Of a stretch of 10,193 bases of DNA, positions 5,902 to 10,193 are shown one piece after another. The stretch spans positions 1 to 10,193 of the forward strand of contig DCUY01000122.1 in assembly GCA_002327905.1 (NCBI GenBank), written 5' to 3'. Under the pieces are notes generated by a model. That model was not told the DNA's origin, did no database searches, and saw nothing but the letters and a program-made list of their open reading frames with translations. Made by a program: the position numbers and the translations under genes. How positions within the stretch are numbered: position 1 is the stretch's first letter; each line of letters begins with the position of its first letter. This DNA is from Caldifarciminota bacterium UBA2202 (lineage in GTDB: Bacteria; Hydrothermota; 32-111).

Positions 5902-8091
5902 GTGAAACTTATTATTGTTGAGTCGCCCACAAAAGCAAAGACAATTGAAAACTATGCCGGAAAGGGATTCAAAGTCATCTCATCCAAGGGGCACATTATC
6001 GATCTGCCTGAAAAGGTGATGGGCATAAACATTGAGAAGAATTTCGAAGCTGATTTCAAACCAATTCCTTCCAAGAACAAGATAATTGCAAACATAAAGG
6101 AAGAAGCTAAGAAGTGCGACACCATATACATCGCAACCGACCCTGACAGAGAAGGAGAAGCGATAGCATATCATATTTCATCAGTGATTGACAAAAAGGG
6201 AAAGGATGTGAGCCGAGTTTTATTCTATGAAATAACAAAGGGCGGAATAGCAAAGGGATTGGGAAATCCTATGGATATAAATGAGAATCTCGTGGAATCC
6301 CAGTATGCAAGAAGAATCCTTGACAGAATAGTCGGATACATGGTGAGTCCGTTTTTGTGGAGAGCGGTAAAGCAGGGGCTTTCGGCAGGAAGAGTGCAGA
6401 GCGTGGCTCTGCGTCTGATATGCGAAAAAGAGGAGAAGATAGAGAGCTTCAAATCAAAGACCACATTTAAAGTAAGAGGGCATTTCAAAAAGGAGGCGGA
6501 CGAGTTCTTTGCCGACCTTGTGGAATACAATAATTCAAAAGCCGCATTCACTGAAGAAAAATCGGCAAAAGAGATAGAAGCGCTTTTAAGCAAATCAAAA
6601 TTCCACATTGATGCATTGAAGCAGGAGAAGAAGGAAGTCAAATCCCATCCTCCGTTCACAACATCAACTTTGCAGCAGACAGCGTCAAATGCATTGAATT
6701 ACACAGCGAAAAAGACAATGAGCATCGCACAAGAGCTTTATGAGGGAGTTGAAATAGACGGAGCTTTGACAGGATTGATTACATACATGCGAACAGACTC
6801 AACAAGAATAAATGATGATGCGGTAAAGTCTGTGCGCACATACATAAAAGAGAATTTTACCGATAAGTATATGTCGCAGAGTGTGAATATATTCAAATCA
6901 GGAAAGATGTCGCAGGATGCGCACGAAGCGATAAGAGTCACTGATGTCAATCTGACACCGGAAAAGGCTGAGAAATTTTTATCAAAAGAACAGCACAGAT
7001 TGTATTCCCTTATATGGAAGCGCACGATAGCATGCCAGATGGCAAATGCAGTTTATGCATATACCACTGTTGACATAAGAGGAGATGAATTCTTATTCAG
7101 AGGAGTCGGCAATCAGCTCTTGTTTGAAGGATTCATGAAGATATACTCATACGGAGATTTCAGGGACCTAAAGAATCTTATTCCTTCAATGGAAAAGAAT
7201 GACAAAGTGGATTTGAAGAGCAGTGAAGTGAGAAAAGAAGAGACACAGCCGCCTTCAAGATATACTGACGCTACTCTTGTGAAGGCGCTGGAAGCGAAAG
7301 GAATAGGAAGACCGTCAACATACGCGGCTATCATTGACATCCTGATGAAGAGAGATTACATGATAAAAGAGAAGAGATATTTCAAGCCCACCGAACTTGG
7401 CAAGGTTGTAAATAAAGTTCTTGTTAATTATTTTTCAGAGACTATAAATGTCGATTTCACGGCAAAGATGGAGGGAGAGCTTGACCAGATTGAACAGGGA
7501 AAGATAAAGAGGAACGACCTTCTAAAAGAATTCTATTCTGAATTCTCAAAATCCTTGAAAAATGCCGAGACCAACAAGAAGGAAGTAAAGACTTTAATTG
7601 AAGAGAAGACCTCCGAAGTGTGCGATAAGTGCGGTTCTCCTATGATAATCAAATGGGGAAGATTCGGAAAATTTATGGCATGCTCGAATTATCCGAAATG
7701 CTCAAACACAAAGCAGATTGAAGAGGAGAATGAAAAAATCGATGAGTTATGTCCTGAATGCTCAAAGCCGCTCACAGTAAAGAGGGGCAGATTCGGGAAA
7801 TTCATTGCATGCTCCGATTATCCGAAATGCAAATATACAAGAAATTTCTCATCCGGTATAAAATGCCCGAAATGCGGAGAAGGAGATCTCATAGAGAGGC
7901 AATCAGCGAAGAAGAGAACATTCTACGGATGCTCCAAATATCCTAAATGCGATTTTGCAACATGGAGCAAACCTGAGAAGAAAAAGTGCAAAGAGTGCGG
8001 GTACGAGGGCGCGGAGATAAAAAAAGACGAGTATGTGTGTCTGAAATGCAAGGCAAAGGAAAAAATAAATCAGAATGAAAATGCGGAGTAG
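5902..8091 (+). CDS. topA: DNA topoisomerase I (type IA)
   Basis: TopA relaxes negatively supercoiled DNA by cutting one strand through a tyrosine link. The 729-residue protein has a TOPRIM domain (about 1-115) with Glu7 and the DPDREGE acidic motif at 80-86. SAGRVQS is at 161-167. The active-site tyrosine is Tyr295, in TYMRTDS (294-300). GRPSTYA is at 469-475. Four C-terminal zinc-binding modules follow: Cys574/577/594/600, 617/620/637/643, 655/658/677/683 and 696/699/713/716. The first three have the usual topoisomerase C4 spacing and the last is ribbon-like. The start is GTG, placed immediately after the rluD stop and 9 nt after AAGGAG (5887-5892); it gives the canonical KLIIVESPTKAKT start. 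The 3' end overlaps the convergent minus-strand gene by 22 bp. Confidence 0.98.
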   Translation: MKLIIVESPTKAKTIENYAGKGFKVISSKGHIIDLPEKVMGINIEKNFEADFKPIPSKNKIIANIKEEAKKCDTIYIATDPDREGEAIAYHISSVIDKKGKDVSRVLFYEITKGGIAKGLGNPMDINENLVESQYARRILDRIVGYMVSPFLWRAVKQGLSAGRVQSVALRLICEKEEKIESFKSKTTFKVRGHFKKEADEFFADLVEYNNSKAAFTEEKSAKEIEALLSKSKFHIDALKQEKKEVKSHPPFTTSTLQQTASNALNYTAKKTMSIAQELYEGVEIDGALTGLITYMRTDSTRINDDAVKSVRTYIKENFTDKYMSQSVNIFKSGKMSQDAHEAIRVTDVNLTPEKAEKFLSKEQHRLYSLIWKRTIACQMANAVYAYTTVDIRGDEFLFRGVGNQLLFEGFMKIYSYGDFRDLKNLIPSMEKNDKVDLKSSEVRKEETQPPSRYTDATLVKALEAKGIGRPSTYAAIIDILMKRDYMIKEKRYFKPTELGKVVNKVLVNYFSETINVDFTAKMEGELDQIEQGKIKRNDLLKEFYSEFSKSLKNAETNKKEVKTLIEEKTSEVCDKCGSPMIIKWGRFGKFMACSNYPKCSNTKQIEEENEKIDELCPECSKPLTVKRGRFGKFIACSDYPKCKYTRNFSSGIKCPKCGEGDLIERQSAKKRTFYGCSKYPKCDFATWSKPEKKKCKECGYEGAEIKKDEYVCLKCKAKEKINQNENAE

Positions 8092-8948
8092 GCCTCTTTT
8101 ATTTTTTTAATATAATCTTCCGAGGGCTCCTTTCCTCTTCTGCTCATAACTTTGGAGATATTCCCAATTAATTTATCAAAATCATAAGCTTCATCCCGTC
8201 CTCCCCATGAAAACGGCTTCACATATTTTATATCTCTAATGTCTTCAAATATATTTGTAAATGGGCCTATTACAGTGCCTGTATTTATCATTGTTCCTAT
8301 AGCTGTCTTTGTATGTTCGCCAATTATGCATCCGACTTTAATTCTCAAAGTGTCTTTATAATCGATTCCGTCAAATACCCTCACATTAGAATAATTATTC
8401 TTTAAGTCGGAATTGGTCGTGCCTGCGCCGAGATTGACCCAGCTTCCTATAACAGAATGTCCGATAAATCCGTAATGATGCTTATTTACATAATCCATAA
8501 GGTAGGACTCTTCAATTTCGCCTGAAAGTCTGCACACTTTTCCGCATATAAAAGGACCGCGGATAACGGCAGAGTCAATTACAGAATCGTCTCCTATGTA
8601 GCACGGACCTTCAAAGGTTGTGAAGTTTCTTAAAACAACATTCTCTCCGAATATTACAGGACCCTTCCATGTGTTTATGATAATCCTTCCTTCAACAGAG
8701 ATTTTTCCCTTTGAAAATATTTTTCCCGAATCGCCTATGATATGAAAATCAGAAGAATCTGCAGGTGAGAATTCAAATTTAGCCCTCTCTGCATAACTTG
8801 AAATCATCCTCTCTGTCATTGAAATCAAATCCCATGAGTTCTGAATATTGACAGCATCAGATGAAAACCAGTCCTTAAATCTCTTTCCGAAAAGAGGTGA
8901 ATCGCAAAGGTCATCTATAAGTTGAAGGGGGAATAATTTATTATTCAT
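8070..8948 (-). CDS. GlmU-like left-handed beta-helix acyltransferase protein lacking the nucleotidyltransferase domain
   Basis: This 292-residue protein resembles the C-terminal half of the alternative bacterial GlmU-like family (TIGR03991 type, sugar nucleotidyltransferase plus acyltransferase). A linker helix (SWDLISMTERMI, 38-49) leads into hexapeptide repeats of a left-handed beta-helix from about 68 to 235. The conserved block NKHHYGFIGHSVIGSWVNLG starts at 155; His158 aligns with the presumed catalytic His. NSDLKNNYSNVRV (179-191), SWGG (247-250) and a C-terminal helix with KVMSRRGKE follow, as in the family. The usual N-terminal nucleotidyltransferase half is absent: only about 37 residues precede the linker. 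AGGAG (8961-8957) lies 8 nt before the ATG. The start overlaps the glycosyltransferase stop as ATGA. A role in acylating a sugar or nucleotide sugar is inference. It could also be a regulatory or scaffold protein. Confidence 0.82.
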   Translation of the reverse strand: MNNKLFPLQLIDDLCDSPLFGKRFKDWFSSDAVNIQNSWDLISMTERMISSYAERAKFEFSPADSSDFHIIGDSGKIFSKGKISVEGRIIINTWKGPVIFGENVVLRNFTTFEGPCYIGDDSVIDSAVIRGPFICGKVCRLSGEIEESYLMDYVNKHHYGFIGHSVIGSWVNLGAGTTNSDLKNNYSNVRVFDGIDYKDTLRIKVGCIIGEHTKTAIGTMINTGTVIGPFTNIFEDIRDIKYVKPFSWGGRDEAYDFDKLIGNISKVMSRRGKEPSEDYIKKIKEAYSAFSF

Positions 8949-10051
8949 AATCCCATCTCCTGTCTGTATTCTTCATAAATTTTCATTGCCCTCTCATTGA
9001 ATTTTTTCTTGAATTCCTGCTTTGAAAAAAGCAGAGAATGCTCCCTGATCTTATTTGAATCAAATTCTGTCTTTTCAAATTCATTTACTGCTTTGATTAA
9101 TGACTCTCTCTTCTGTTCTAAGAAAAATATTCCCGTCTTCTTGTCTTCAACTGTCTCCAGAGCTCCTCCGGCTTTGAATGCTATAACCGGCTTGCCGCAC
9201 GCCTGAGCCTCCAGCGGAACTATTCCGAAATCCTCAATCTGCGGGAATATGACGGCTCTGCATCTTTGATAGTATGACAGAAGCTTCTCATCATTAATGT
9301 CTCTTAGAAATTGTATGTTTTTATTTGAAATTGATTTCAGATAATTGTAATGCGAACCGTCTCCGATAATCAGAAGAGGCTTTTTAAGCTCATTGAATGC
9401 CTCAATGGCAAGTTCGATTCTCTTATAAGCTTTAAGGCGCGAAACAATGAGATAATACTCTTCCTGACGTTTATTTGGAGCCGGTACAAAAAAATCAGTG
9501 TTTACAGGAGGATTAATCACGGTTGAATCAATATTGTAATGTTTCTTAATTCTGTGTTTCACATTCTCTGATATTGCAATATACCTATATCCTCTTTGAG
9601 AGGATACTTCGTCCCACAATCGTATGTGGTGGAGAACTATTCGTAAAACGCGGGAGACAAGCCCGTTCTTATTGATGACTGAAAAATATGAATCCCAGAC
9701 AAAACGCATAGGGTTGAGGCAATAGACAATATGGCAAGTATTGACATTTGTGACTGCGCCTTTTGACCATGCGCTCGAATTGGAAATAACAAGATCATAT
9801 TTCCTTGTATCGAAAGTTTCGATTGCTATAGGATAAAATGGAATAAGATATTCATAGTAAAAATTTGAAAATGGAAATTTTCCAAGAAATGATTTTTGTA
9901 TTTTTGCCTTATTCAAAGATGCAGGCATCTGATTTTTATCGTAAATGAGTGTATATACATCAGCATCGGGATAGATTTCAAGAAATGTTTCAAGAACTCT
10001 CTCTGCTCCTCCGTACTGATTTAAATAGTCATGAATTAATGCAATTTTCAT
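8945..10051 (-). CDS. GT4-family glycosyltransferase, WbaZ-like
   Basis: This 368-residue protein is probably a cytoplasmic retaining glycosyltransferase that adds a sugar, perhaps mannose, to a lipid-linked surface-glycan precursor. The GT-B fold is evident. The N-terminal half starts MKIALIHDYLNQYGGAERVL, with the acceptor-side Gly-Gly at 14-15, and contains SSAWSKGAV (92-100) and NPMRFVWD (113-120), typical of the WbaZ group. The C-terminal half has VSRLKAYKR (203-211; Arg205 and Lys210) and the E-x7-E donor motif EDFGIVPLE (273-281), followed by QACGKPVIA. I chose the ATG at 10051 because it begins the family's usual first strand. An in-frame TTG at 10087 would add 12 residues but lies within the promoter. 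No ribosome-binding site precedes the ATG. The sugar specificity is unknown. Confidence 0.92.
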   Translation of the reverse strand: MKIALIHDYLNQYGGAERVLETFLEIYPDADVYTLIYDKNQMPASLNKAKIQKSFLGKFPFSNFYYEYLIPFYPIAIETFDTRKYDLVISNSSAWSKGAVTNVNTCHIVYCLNPMRFVWDSYFSVINKNGLVSRVLRIVLHHIRLWDEVSSQRGYRYIAISENVKHRIKKHYNIDSTVINPPVNTDFFVPAPNKRQEEYYLIVSRLKAYKRIELAIEAFNELKKPLLIIGDGSHYNYLKSISNKNIQFLRDINDEKLLSYYQRCRAVIFPQIEDFGIVPLEAQACGKPVIAFKAGGALETVEDKKTGIFFLEQKRESLIKAVNEFEKTEFDSNKIREHSLLFSKQEFKKKFNERAMKIYEEYRQEMGL

Positions 10052-10058
10052 TTGAATG

Positions 10059-10087
10059 ATTATAATTAATTGTATATATTGAGTCAA
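10059..10087 (-). promoter_or_regulatory. sigma-70 promoter of the glycosyltransferase pair
   Basis: On the minus strand, TTGACT (10087-10082), a 17-bp spacer and a perfect TATAAT (10064-10059) form a near-ideal promoter. The ATG at 10051 lies 7 nt beyond the -10 box, about where RNA polymerase starts. The message would therefore be leaderless or have a leader of only a few bases. This agrees with the absence of any Shine-Dalgarno sequence before this gene, whereas most other genes in the window have one. Confidence 0.72.
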
Positions 10088-10193
10088 GAGAGAAAAAAGG
10101 CCGTGGCGGAAAGTGTAGTGTCGGCTCGCACTCTTCGCATGGCGTCTTTATCTGGCTGCGAAAAGCCCGGCGCTCATTTGCACATCATCCCCG
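10088..10193. repeat. GC-rich non-coding end carrying a relative of the left-hand repeat
   Basis: The last 106 bases are visibly richer in G and C than the neighbouring genes and contain no credible gene. The segment tcttcgcatggcgtctt (10132-10148) matches 268-287 of the left tract except for a 3-nt deletion. The pieces ggctcgc and ggcgctcat are in the same style. This suggests one dispersed intergenic repeat family on both sides of the gene block. The element runs off the window, so its borders are unknown. Confidence 0.45.

Noticed and set aside
8085..8108. Intrinsic terminator for topA
   Set aside because: The stem is only about 4 bp with one G-U pair; too weak to annotate as a feature, so it is mentioned only as a possibility in a finding.
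10052..10087. TTG start at 10087 for the glycosyltransferase
   Set aside because: It would coincide with the -35 box and add a 12-residue stretch not found before the family's first strand.

Overview
The window is a stretch of chromosome from a Gram-negative bacterium of low to moderate GC, rich in AGA and ATA codons. The Gram-negative assignment rests on the large periplasmic domain in YidC and on an O-antigen-type glycosyltransferase. I cannot name the phylum with confidence. The alternative GlmU-like protein and the short intergenic palindromic repeat would fit an uncultured or FCB-like lineage, but that is a weak inference.

Layout. Positions 1-514 hold no credible gene. They contain part of a dispersed palindromic repeat (about 13-97), an adenine-poor degenerate direct-repeat tract (about 113-345) and an AT-rich stretch. 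A consensus sigma-70 promoter (515-542) then drives a compact plus-strand block of eight genes: rpmH, rnpA, yidD, yidC, jag, mnmE, an rluD-type pseudouridine synthase and topA (596-8091). Every junction is an overlap of 4-13 bp or a gap of at most 7 bp. The first six genes follow the widely conserved rpmH-rnpA-yidDC-jag-mnmE order. The block combines ribosome and tRNA maturation, membrane protein insertion and DNA supercoiling.

On the minus strand, a two-gene surface-glycan unit converges on topA and overlaps its 3' end by 22 bp. It encodes a WbaZ-like GT4 glycosyltransferase (8945-10051) and a left-handed beta-helix acyltransferase-like protein (8070-8948), joined by an ATGA overlap. Its promoter (TTGACT, 17 bp, TATAAT) lies so close to the ATG that the transcript should be leaderless or nearly so. 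The last 106 bases carry a sequence resembling the left-hand repeat tract.

I see no new defence or mobile system; the content is mainly housekeeping. The points most worth checking are domain and residue losses in otherwise intact genes (a Jag without R3H, a YidC with Ile in place of the groove Arg, a GlmU-like protein without its nucleotidyltransferase half), the predicted leaderless mRNA and the flanking repeats.
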